Shown piece by piece: positions 25,838 to 32,295 of a stretch of DNA of 64,000 nt. Under the pieces are notes generated by a model. The model was not told the origin of the DNA. It saw only the letters and a program-made list of their open reading frames with translations, and ran no database searches. The position numbers were made by a program, and so were the translations under genes. This DNA comes from Phycisphaeraceae bacterium (GTDB lineage: Bacteria; Planctomycetota; Phycisphaerae; Phycisphaerales; Phycisphaeraceae). Position 1 is the first letter of the stretch; each line of letters opens with the position of its first letter. The stretch covers positions 36,424 through 100,423 of the forward strand of contig JAJDCU010000042.1 of NCBI GenBank assembly GCA_029260655.1. Reading direction: 5' to 3'.

Positions 25838-26479
25838 TTATCTCCTGCGACGGATCAATACGGCCAAACCGCTCACGGCAAGCAGGCTCAAGGTCACTGG
25901 CTCCGGGACCAGGAACAGGTGCGTACTGGCGTCGGAGGCTATCCAGCTGTTCCCGCCGTCGACAGAAAGCTCAGTGAATACGTCGAAGAAACTGTCGATG
26001 TGGTACAGGCCACCACCGAGATCGTTGATGTCTGTCAAGCCCGTCGTAGCACGGTTGGGGTCCTGTCGGATCATGATCGGCCCCAAAGGCGTATTCCCCG
26101 AGAGGCTCATGGAGATGATCTCCGTGGCGAACGTGCCCGTCGTGCTCAGGGCCCTGTTCGAGGTTCGAACGGTTACCGGCCCGGTCAGACTCATAAGCCC
26201 GAGTCCCATGCCAACCTCCACGGCCGTGAATTGGGAATCGAAGGTCTCCAGCTCGTCGTTGCCAACGGTTTGCAGGACGGCCGTTCCGGCAAACGGACGG
26301 TGAATGGGATCGTCCAAGACGATCCCGGCGGCGGCGTATGCGTGGAACTCGTCCGGCGAAATGTAGACGCCGTCCGGCGGCAGATCCGCACTGGGTGAAT
26401 CCAGGCCCTGTGCCAGGCCAACGTTGCTCATCGTGAAAAGGGTTGCGATGGTCATCAATGTAATCAGGTACGTTTTCAT
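25838..26479 (-). CDS. PEP-CTERM protein unrelated to the array family
   Basis: 213 residues with AAAGGA before the ATG. Signal peptide ITLMTIATLFTMSNVGLAQ, then a domain with GIVLDDPIHRPFAG, GPVTVRTSNRALSTTGTF, a segment on GDP/N-rich loops, and LFLVPEPVTLSLLAVSGLAVLIRRRR as the sorting tail. It lacks the HKMHFPQ signature of its neighbours yet lies inside their array, 35 bases after the stop of protein C, and is probably co-transcribed with it. Unnamed family; I do not recognise a function. Confidence 0.8.
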   Translation of the reverse strand: MKTYLITLMTIATLFTMSNVGLAQGLDSPSADLPPDGVYISPDEFHAYAAAGIVLDDPIHRPFAGTAVLQTVGNDELETFDSQFTAVEVGMGLGLMSLTGPVTVRTSNRALSTTGTFATEIISMSLSGNTPLGPIMIRQDPNRATTGLTDINDLGGGLYHIDSFFDVFTELSVDGGNSWIASDASTHLFLVPEPVTLSLLAVSGLAVLIRRRR

Positions 26480-26514
26480 GATTCATTTCCTTTCATCGTT
26501 ATTGCCCGAACGGG

Positions 26515-27300
26515 CTACCTCCTGCGGCGGATCAAAAAAGCTAAACCACTTGTGATCACCAGGCCCAACGTCCCCGGCTCGGGGGTGATCACGAACGCGA
26601 AGTCGAGGTTCTCTTGTGTGAACGGATCAAACAGCGGGGTCCACTGCGGCACGGCCAAGTTGGCATTCATGAACACGGCCGCGTCGTTGAAGTGGTCCTG
26701 CGACGTCTTCCAACCCACCGGCGCCTGGATCCCGGTGAACCAGTCGGCATAGAGCGCAAGCCAGTAGATCGTGCCTTCCTCCTGGACGAACGGGTCGAGG
26801 ATGTCGGTGATGTTCACCTGCTGGTAAAGCTGGTGGTCGAACGGGGCGAAGTCCAGCAGCCCACCGTTGGGCCGATAGAACCCCTGATCGCCCGTGCCGG
26901 CTGCGCGGACGGTGAATTCGCTGGCCAGGAAATTGCGTTCCCACAGCAGTAGCCCCGGCTGACTGAACGGCGCGCCGCCGACACTGGCCGGCACGTCGCT
27001 ATAGATCTCAACCTTGATCGCGTCGATCCGGCCGGGGATCGGTTCGGTCGAGGGGAAGTTGTCCTGTTGCCAGGACGTCCAGAAGTGGATGTCGTTGACC
27101 GGCCCGCTTAGAGAGCACTGCCAGTCGTCCGCGAGTTGATTTTGAACCGTGAACATCTCCACGTCCCAGCCGAAGGGGTCCGGCAGTTGCGGGAAGTGCA
27201 TCTTGTGCCCGTCGACGGGGTCCCAGTCGGCTGCGGCAATGGCTGGCGTCAACATGACAACTGTCAGTGCGGCTGCGAAAGCGAAAGCGTAAGATTTCAT
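26515..27300 (-). CDS. PEP-CTERM array protein C (HKMHFPQLPDPNGWDV family)
   Basis: 261 residues from ATG 27300, chosen because AAAGGA lies about 9 bases before it; an in-frame ATG at 27324 lies upstream of that site. Signature blocks: ADWDPVDGHKMHFPQLPDP, then FGWDV in place of NGWDV, ADDWQCSLSGPVNDIHFW, DPFVQEEGTIYWLAL, VGWKTSQDHFNDAAVF, LDFAFVITPEPGTLGL and RRRR. Same family as A, B, D and E. Its stop overlaps a short GCCCGAACGGGC palindrome (26504-26515). Confidence 0.85.
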   Translation of the reverse strand: MKSYAFAFAAALTVVMLTPAIAAADWDPVDGHKMHFPQLPDPFGWDVEMFTVQNQLADDWQCSLSGPVNDIHFWTSWQQDNFPSTEPIPGRIDAIKVEIYSDVPASVGGAPFSQPGLLLWERNFLASEFTVRAAGTGDQGFYRPNGGLLDFAPFDHQLYQQVNITDILDPFVQEEGTIYWLALYADWFTGIQAPVGWKTSQDHFNDAAVFMNANLAVPQWTPLFDPFTQENLDFAFVITPEPGTLGLVITSGLAFLIRRRR

Positions 27301-27350
27301 TGTTGTGTTCCTTTGGTAAAGCATGTGTTCGGCTACGCGTGGTCAAGCGT

Positions 27351-27379
27351 GCCCCGGCCGACGTACAGCCGGCCGGGGC
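27351..27379 (-). terminator. Strong hairpin after array gene D
   Basis: GCCCCGGCCG (27351-27360), 9-base loop, CGGCCGGGGC (27370-27379): perfect 10-bp stem, 19 bases beyond the stop of the minus-strand gene at 27398 and before the start of gene C. No U-tract. Confidence 0.55.
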
Positions 27380-27397
27380 CTCATCCGACACACGCTG

Positions 27398-28174
27398 TTA
27401 CCTGCGGCGCAGCCATGCCAGGGTTCCCAGCGCCATCAGCGCCAGGGATGCCGGCTCGGGGGTGATTACGAACGCCAGATCCAGCGACACACCGGTGAAC
27501 GGATCTTCCAGCGGCATCCACTGGGGCAGCCCCAGCGGGTTCGTGAATACCGCGTCGTCCCTGAACTGCTCGATCGAGGTCTTCCACCCGATCTCCACCT
27601 GCGCGGGGTTCGCCGGATCGTCCACAAACATGTGCGACACCAGCCAGTAGATCTCACCCGCGGTCTGTTGGAACGGATCGATCACCGACGGATCGATCGG
27701 ATCGATGTTGATCTGCCAGAAGTTCTGGTGGTCGGGCCGGATGAACTGGTCAGGCGGTTCGAGCCAGCCCTGATCGCCGGTACCGTAACGACGCATCGTC
27801 ACGTTTGGCATCAGGGTGTCGAAGCCCATGCCCCACAACAGATCGCCGGGATGGCTCCAGGGCATCGACGAGTCGACCCCGGCGGGCACGTCGCTCCAGA
27901 TCTCCACGAACCCGCCCACGACCGCCGTGGGGCTGGGCTCGTTGTCCCCGCGGAACGACATCCACATATGGATGTCACTCACCGGACCGGTCTCCGTGCA
28001 CTCCCAGTCATCGCCCAGCGGGCCGTTGTTGAACGACACGTCCCAGCCGTTGGGGTCGGGCAGTTGCGGGAAGTGCATCTTGTGCCCGTCGCCCGGGTCC
28101 CAGTCGGCGGATGCGGGTGACGCGGCAAACAGGATGGCGGCGGCTGTCAGGATGGTTAGGGATTGCTTAAACAT
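27398..28174 (-). CDS. PEP-CTERM array protein D (HKMHFPQLPDPNGWDV family)
   Basis: 258 residues, AAGGAG 9 bases before the ATG. Signature blocks: ADWDPGDGHKMHFPQLPDP with NGWDV, GDDWECTETGPVSDIHMW, DPFQQTAGEIYWLV, IGWKTSIEQFRDDAVF, LDLAFVITPEPASLALMALG and RRR. Its first 16 residues (MFKQSLTILTAAAILF) are identical to those of protein E, and the DNA upstream of both genes is also similar, which marks D and E as sharing a recently copied 5' end. Presumed exosortase substrate. Confidence 0.85.
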   Translation of the reverse strand: MFKQSLTILTAAAILFAASPASADWDPGDGHKMHFPQLPDPNGWDVSFNNGPLGDDWECTETGPVSDIHMWMSFRGDNEPSPTAVVGGFVEIWSDVPAGVDSSMPWSHPGDLLWGMGFDTLMPNVTMRRYGTGDQGWLEPPDQFIRPDHQNFWQINIDPIDPSVIDPFQQTAGEIYWLVSHMFVDDPANPAQVEIGWKTSIEQFRDDAVFTNPLGLPQWMPLEDPFTGVSLDLAFVITPEPASLALMALGTLAWLRRR

Positions 28175-28329
28175 GATCGAATCTCCTTGTGTTCATGCCC
28201 GTATGCTGTGCATTGGGTGCATGACGTTGAGGTTTTTCCGAGGCGCGTCAGTCACTCGGTTCGATGCTGTGCGTCTCCTGTTCAGGTCAGTAGTCGGCGT
28301 CTTGAATACGGTCTTGGCCTGTCCGTCGC

Positions 28330-28364
28330 CCCCGCCGGGCCGACCGATGGCCGACCCGGCGGGG
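28330..28364 (-). terminator. Strong hairpin after array gene E
   Basis: CCCCGCCGGG (28330-28339), 15-base loop, CCCGGCGGGG (28355-28364): perfect 10-bp stem 15 bases beyond the stop of the minus-strand gene at 28379. No U-tract. Confidence 0.55.
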
Positions 28365-28378
28365 CCATGTCCTCGGTT

Positions 28379-29245
28379 TCACCCTCGCCGGCGCAGCATC
28401 GCCAGGCCGCCGAGTGCAAACAGCACTAACGTCGCCGGTTCAGGGGTGATCACGAACGCCATATCCAGTTGGCTCACCCCGATGGGCGAATCGATCGGCT
28501 GCCAATTGGTAACGTTGGGCCAGTTGAACAGGTCGGTCGACCCGTACACGGCTGTGTCGTTGAAGTGGTCGATCGATGTCTTCCATCCAAACAAGGGCTC
28601 CTCGGTGACGACGCCCTCGTTTTGCGGAACCGCTGCGACATCCAGCCAGTACACGACCGGGTCGGTCGATGTGCCCTGTTGGATGAAGGCTTCAACTTCG
28701 GGGATCAGGAAGTTGTACTGCCAGGCCACGGTGTCCCCGGGGAAGATGTATTGGCCGGAGATCGGGTCGAGCCAACCCTCTTCGATATTGGTCGCCCACG
28801 GCCGGACCGCGAACTCGCCTGGGTTGAAGACCTTGGACCATAGAAGTTGACCGGGCATGCTGTAGCCCGCCGGGTTCTGATTTGCGGGGATGTCTGCGTG
28901 GATGCTCAGGTTGAACATCACCGCTCCCGGGTCGGGCGAGAAGAAGCCCGGTGTGTTCGGGTCGAAGACCTGCGGTAATTGGTCGTTCTTCCACGAGCCC
29001 CAGAGGTGGATGTCCGTGATCGGGTCGGTTGATGTGCAGAGGAAGTCGTCGGCCAGGACAATGAACGGCGGGAGCCCTCCTACGTCCCCCTGGTCAAAGG
29101 TGGCGTTGACGTCCATGCCTTGCGGGCTGAGGTCGGGCATCTGTACCCACTTGTACGGATCCCCGGTGTTCCAGTCGGCGGATGCGGGCGCGGTGGTAAA
29201 CAGGATGGCGGCGGCTGTCAGGATGGTCAGGGATTGCTTGAACAT
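28379..29245 (-). CDS. PEP-CTERM array protein E (most diverged family member)
   Basis: 288 residues, AAGGAGA 6 bases before the ATG. The signal peptide MFKQSLTILTAAAILF is shared with D, but the first block is altered: ADWNTGDPYKWVQMPDLSPQGMDV instead of the HKMHFPQLPDP form. Later blocks remain: LADDFLCTSTDPITDIHLW, VYWLDV, FGWKTSIDHFNDTAVY, LDMAFVITPEPATLVL, RRRG. The protein is about 30 residues longer, mostly in the middle. It is the first array gene after the sigma-54 cassette. Confidence 0.85.
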   Translation of the reverse strand: MFKQSLTILTAAAILFTTAPASADWNTGDPYKWVQMPDLSPQGMDVNATFDQGDVGGLPPFIVLADDFLCTSTDPITDIHLWGSWKNDQLPQVFDPNTPGFFSPDPGAVMFNLSIHADIPANQNPAGYSMPGQLLWSKVFNPGEFAVRPWATNIEEGWLDPISGQYIFPGDTVAWQYNFLIPEVEAFIQQGTSTDPVVYWLDVAAVPQNEGVVTEEPLFGWKTSIDHFNDTAVYGSTDLFNWPNVTNWQPIDSPIGVSQLDMAFVITPEPATLVLFALGGLAMLRRRG

Positions 29246-29295
29246 GGTCTTCTCCTTGTGTGTTCATGTCCGTGTGCGGTGCATTGGGTGCATGT

Positions 29296-29316
29296 GTGCC
29301 GCATGTGTAGCGGCAC
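29296..29316. terminator. Hairpin between the small protein gene and array gene E
   Basis: GTGCCGC (29296-29302), 7-base loop, GCGGCAC (29310-29316), perfect 7-bp stem on the path between the minus-strand genes ending at 29385 and starting at 29245. It could limit read-through from the sigma-54 promoter. Confidence 0.4.
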
Positions 29317-29384
29317 GGCGATTTCAGGATCGTGACAACTTCATACGGCGCATCATTTCAATCGTGCGCCGCGGTCAAACATCG

Positions 29385-29582
29385 TCAGGCCGCGGTGTGC
29401 CACACCCCGGCCACTTCGGCTACGGTCCGGCTCGACCGATCGTCGCGAGACCGCATCGGGTTGGCCCGGCGGTCCAGTTCACGATCGATCAATGTGCGGG
29501 TCTGTGCGTCGCCAAAGATCGCGGTCAGAAGCAGCATCTCGCCGCTGAGTTGGTCTAATGAAGATTCGTTCATGGTGTTCAT
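29385..29582 (-). CDS. Small acidic/basic protein downstream of the receiver gene
   Basis: 65 residues from ATG 29582 (a second ATG at 29573). AGGGAG lies upstream within the previous gene. MNTMNESSLDQLSGEMLLLTA opens the protein, then FGDAQTRTLIDRELDRR, an amphipathic helical stretch, and a short Arg-rich tail. It overlaps the 3' part of the receiver-like gene by 104 bases in another frame, and its composition looks more protein-like there than the receiver frame does. Function unknown. Predicted to be cytoplasmic. Confidence 0.5.
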   Translation of the reverse strand: MNTMNESSLDQLSGEMLLLTAIFGDAQTRTLIDRELDRRANPMRSRDDRSSRTVAEVAGVWHTAA

Positions 29583-30108
29583 CGTGATCTTCTCCCTGCC
29601 ACCTTCGTGGCGGCGTTTGATTTGCATATAGTTCCAGGGACTGCGCGGTGGGTTCCGGGGTCTGCAAGGCCGGGCGGTCTCGGCATCGCGTAGGCGGACG
29701 CGGCTCCAGATCAAAGAGCTGGCCGTCTCGATCGGATGTGATGTCCGCGAGGTGCAGAAACCATCGTGGTGACAGCGGCTTGCAAAGGTAGATCGCCGCG
29801 CCGCCGCAGCGAGCCGCCAACTCGTCTTGGGCGTCATATTGATCGCCGATCAGACAGACCGTCGGCCGGTCCGTTCGCTCACGGAGCAAGCGGGTCAGAT
29901 CCGAGCCCGGCATGTCGGGCAGGTCAACATTAATCAGCCACACCGCATCCGGGGGGGCCGGCAGACGCAGCGCTTCTTCGCCGGTGTCGGCGAAGAAGAA
30001 CCTGTTGTTACCGACTCGGCGGGAGGCGACCAGTTCGTCGTAGTCATCAACCACGGGGTCGACGATCACGACTGTGCGGGTTGAACAGATTTGTGATTGC
30101 GGGATCAT
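29479..30108 (-). CDS. Receiver-like protein lacking the phospho-accepting Asp
   Basis: 209 residues from ATG 30108, with AGGGG 10 bases upstream; the frame is open to 30282, but that stretch holds the sigma-54 promoter. Residues about 10-125 follow the response-regulator receiver fold: VVIVDPVVDD (acidic pocket, only Asp17 in the usual place), AVWLINVDLPDMPGSDL and YLCKPLSP (Lys110). In the middle motif the phospho-Asp position, four before the Pro, is Asn60. So the protein probably cannot be phosphorylated in the normal way. After residue 130 the sequence is Arg/Pro/Asp-rich and overlaps the 65-residue gene, so the real end may be frameshifted or simply overlapping. It has no output domain. 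Confidence 0.65.
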   Translation of the reverse strand: MIPQSQICSTRTVVIVDPVVDDYDELVASRRVGNNRFFFADTGEEALRLPAPPDAVWLINVDLPDMPGSDLTRLLRERTDRPTVCLIGDQYDAQDELAARCGGAAIYLCKPLSPRWFLHLADITSDRDGQLFDLEPRPPTRCRDRPALQTPEPTAQSLELYANQTPPRRWQGEDHDEHHERIFIRPTQRRDAASDRDLWRRTDPHIDRS

Positions 30109-30190
30109 GGCTCTTTCCCCTTCAGCCAAAGGCAATCCGATGTCCGGGCTGAACGCCCGGGTCAAGGCCGTTTTGTTCCGGGTTGTGACA

Positions 30191-30206
30191 GGCAAGGGGC
30201 CTGCCA
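30191..30206 (-). promoter_or_regulatory. Sigma-54 (-24/-12) promoter for the receiver gene
   Basis: The minus strand reads TGGCAGGCCCCTTGCC (30206-30191) against the consensus TGGCACG-N4-TTGCW: GG and GC are present with the correct 10-base spacing and only two positions differ. Predicted start is about 30180, 72 bases before the ATG at 30108. Confidence 0.7.
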
Positions 30207-30316
30207 AACCTCGGCACGTCTTATGCGCAGGAGAGGTAACCGTCGTTGGGGTGACGGATAAGAAAAAGCCAGATGGGTTCACGGCCCGCTCGGCCGTGCG
30301 CCGCGGTATCGTGGAG

Positions 30317-30376
30317 TGTCCGATTCCGGGCTGTCACCGGTCCGATTCCGGGCAGCCGCCTGACCGATTCCGGTCA
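30317..30376. promoter_or_regulatory. Three dyad sites at 22-base spacing (candidate enhancer/UAS)
   Basis: CCGATTCCGG occurs at 30320-30329, 30342-30351 and 30364-30373, each start exactly 22 bases from the last, about two helical turns. The third is part of a perfect dyad TGACCG-ATTC-CGGTCA; the other two are imperfect versions. The array lies 110-170 bases upstream of the -24 element, the usual place for sigma-54 activator sites, and directly after the gene for such an activator. Confidence 0.7.
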
Positions 30377-30434
30377 GCTCGATGCGAGCCGTGGGCCGTG
30401 TAGGTTCGAAACGGGATCGAAATGTGTGAGGGGT

Positions 30435-31505
30435 TTACTCAGGCCGCAGCGGTGTGCAGGGGAATCTAGATCCCAGCGACCGGGCCCGGCCGTGATGAAG
30501 CTTCGCGATGTGGTACTTTTCGATCCTGCGATTTAGCGCCTGTCGGGAGATGCCCAACAGTCGGGCCGCGACACTACATTTGTAGCCGGTCGCCTCGAGT
30601 GTGAGCAAGATGTGGCGTTGCTCCAACTCATTGAGTTTGGGCCAGTGCTTCATGGGGCCGGCGGGGAGCGATGGTTCGACCGGACCTGCTTCGACACGGA
30701 GCTCCTCGGCCGTCGCGGGGAGGCTGGCGGTTCGAAGGATCTGGGCCATCAGAGCCCCCGAGATCGTCTGGTCACGGGAACTAATGACCGCCTGTTCGAG
30801 CACGTGCCTAAGCTGGCGTACATTGCCCGGCCAGTCGAACCGCTGAAGGAGCATCAAGGCTTGCGGTGATAACTTGGCCAGCGGAAGCCCACATTCCTGC
30901 CAGAGCTTCTGGAGCAGATGATGTGCTAACGGGGCGATGTCCTCGCGGCGCTGTTTCAGCGCGGGGATATTCAGCGGGAAGACAACCAAACGGTAGTAGA
31001 GGTCCTCGCGAAACGCGCCCGTAACAACCAGCCGCTTTAGGTCGCGGTTCGTCGCCGCGATGATACGGACGTTGACGGGGACGGCCTGGTAACTCCCAAC
31101 CGGGACGACCGCCCGTTCCTGGATGACGCGCAGCAGCTTCGCCTGTAGCTGCGGCTGGAGTTCACCCAGCTCGTCGAGAAACAGGGTGCCCCCTTCGGCG
31201 GCCCTGAAGCAGCCCAGAGCGCTGAACGTAGCCCCGGTAAATGCACCTTTGACGTGGCCAAACAGTTGGCTTGAGAGCAGGCTCTCGGTGATGACAGTGC
31301 AGTCGACGGGGATGAAGGGCTTGTCCGCTCGCCGGCTTTGCGCGTGGATCGTTCGGGCGATCAACTCTTTGCCGGTCCCGCTTGGGCCGGTGATTAGAAC
31401 GGTCGAGTGGTAAGAGGCCACCCGGGCAATCTCTGCACGGATGGTCCGCGACCACATGGATTCGCCGACCAATTCCTGAACCCCCACCGGTTTGTCTGTT
31501 TCCAT
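30435..31505 (-). CDS. Sigma-54-dependent enhancer-binding protein (PrsR-like, no N-terminal sensor)
   Basis: 356 residues from ATG 31505, with GGAGGT 6 bases upstream; a TTG two codons earlier is not needed. The AAA+ domain begins almost at once: Walker A GPSGTGKE (40-47), the sigma-54 contact loop GAFTGA (87-92), Walker B GGTLFLDE (105-112), arginine-finger region FREDLYYRL, and sensor motif DWPGNVRQL. A linker leads to a Fis-type helix-turn-helix (AARLLGISRQALNRRIEKY). PEP-CTERM systems are commonly controlled by a sigma-54 activator, PrsR, with its own receiver domain. Here that domain is missing and a separate receiver-like protein is encoded next door. The protein ends with about 20 extra Arg/Pro-rich residues. 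Confidence 0.92.
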   Translation of the reverse strand: METDKPVGVQELVGESMWSRTIRAEIARVASYHSTVLITGPSGTGKELIARTIHAQSRRADKPFIPVDCTVITESLLSSQLFGHVKGAFTGATFSALGCFRAAEGGTLFLDELGELQPQLQAKLLRVIQERAVVPVGSYQAVPVNVRIIAATNRDLKRLVVTGAFREDLYYRLVVFPLNIPALKQRREDIAPLAHHLLQKLWQECGLPLAKLSPQALMLLQRFDWPGNVRQLRHVLEQAVISSRDQTISGALMAQILRTASLPATAEELRVEAGPVEPSLPAGPMKHWPKLNELEQRHILLTLEATGYKCSVAARLLGISRQALNRRIEKYHIAKLHHGRARSLGSRFPCTPLRPE

Positions 31506-31747
31506 GGACAAACCTCCCCAAACACAGGGTCAACGGCATAAAAAAATATCCACTCCCTCTTTGCCGAGTTGGAGGTGAGATGCCTTGAGAATAAAAGCCC
31601 CACTCGACAAGCCGAATTACTAACAACAAACATTTAGGACGAATGCAATCCGCGTTGCTTGAAAAAAACTGTAACAGCCGTAATGATGCAGGTTTCAGTA
31701 AGGCGCTGCTGGCAAGTCTTGCATCATGTTATTTAGTCAGTTCTCCG

Positions 31748-31954
31748 TTATGGTTTAGTACCAATGTCACCTTGATTAGGCTTGATGAGAAGATTGATCC
31801 CCTGTAATGACTTTGCTCGTGCAGGCGTCATGCCGATGGTGAGCTTGCGTGGGAAGTTCGGAGATCGTCTTGCGGCGTTAAGACGTGTGGCAGCAGCGGT
31901 GTTTGGATACACGCAGCCGGTGTGAGGTCGGCGAAGTGTGCGGACGGGTTTCAT
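31748..31954 (-). CDS. Possible small basic protein
   Basis: 68 residues from ATG 31954, rich in Arg, Lys, Pro and Asn (for example RRSPNFPRKLTIGM). Support comes from context: GAGGGGAG lies 8 bases upstream and a good promoter is found at 32023-32050. I recognise no family, and the composition is unusual for a folded protein, so the transcript could instead be a small RNA. Confidence 0.3.
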   Translation of the reverse strand: MKPVRTLRRPHTGCVYPNTAAATRLNAARRSPNFPRKLTIGMTPARAKSLQGINLLIKPNQGDIGTKP

Positions 31955-32022
31955 CGATTGGGCTCCCCTCGAGTGAGACATCTGCCGGAGCCTGCCCGCC
32001 CATATCAGGATATACTAGGCTT

Positions 32023-32050
32023 AATATAACATCCCGTTCGGGGATTGCAA
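32023..32050 (-). promoter_or_regulatory. Sigma-70-like promoter pointing away from the amylase
   Basis: On the minus strand TTGCAA (32050-32045) and TATATT (32028-32023) are spaced by 16 bases. The GATGTTATATT core matches that at 16747-16757. Confidence 0.45.
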
Positions 32051-32295
32051 GGCCCTGGGCTTGCTGGCCCCCGGCCGATCCCAGCAAGCGGTCGCAAAGC
32101 CTTGCCGGGGCAGTGGGTGCGGTCGTCTGGCATGGTAAAAAACCTTTCCGGCGGTGCGGATGTCGCACCTGTTTTTTGGCGTCCGGCTGTTCCGTAGAGG
32201 TGATTGCTAGAATGCATGCCATCGGCCGGCGCCCCCGCGTCTGCGGGTCCGCAGCGAGCGACTATTTTTTTGCAGACGAAATGAAAGGAGTAGCG

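Larger units (their letters stand above)
31506..32295. other. Long intergenic region before the amylase gene
   Basis: About 790 bases separate the activator (minus) from the amylase (plus). Apart from the small minus-strand frame at 31748-31954 and its promoter, I see no gene. The plus-strand frame open from 31885 is not expected to be translated before 32296. The stretch 31620-31760 is A+T-rich with no recognisable element. Confidence 0.4.

Noticed and set aside
30317..30376. Three short repeats considered as a CRISPR array
   Set aside because: Repeats are only about 10-16 bases with 6-12-base gaps and no cas genes; they fit regulatory dyads better.
30398..30420. GGTTCGAAAC resembling a tRNA T-loop
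   Set aside because: No acceptor stem, anticodon arm or CCA-end pairing can be drawn around it.
31885..32295. N-terminal extension of the amylase frame
   Set aside because: It would add about 137 Cys/Arg-rich residues before the signal peptide, which must be at the N-terminus; an AAAGGAG site supports GTG 32296.
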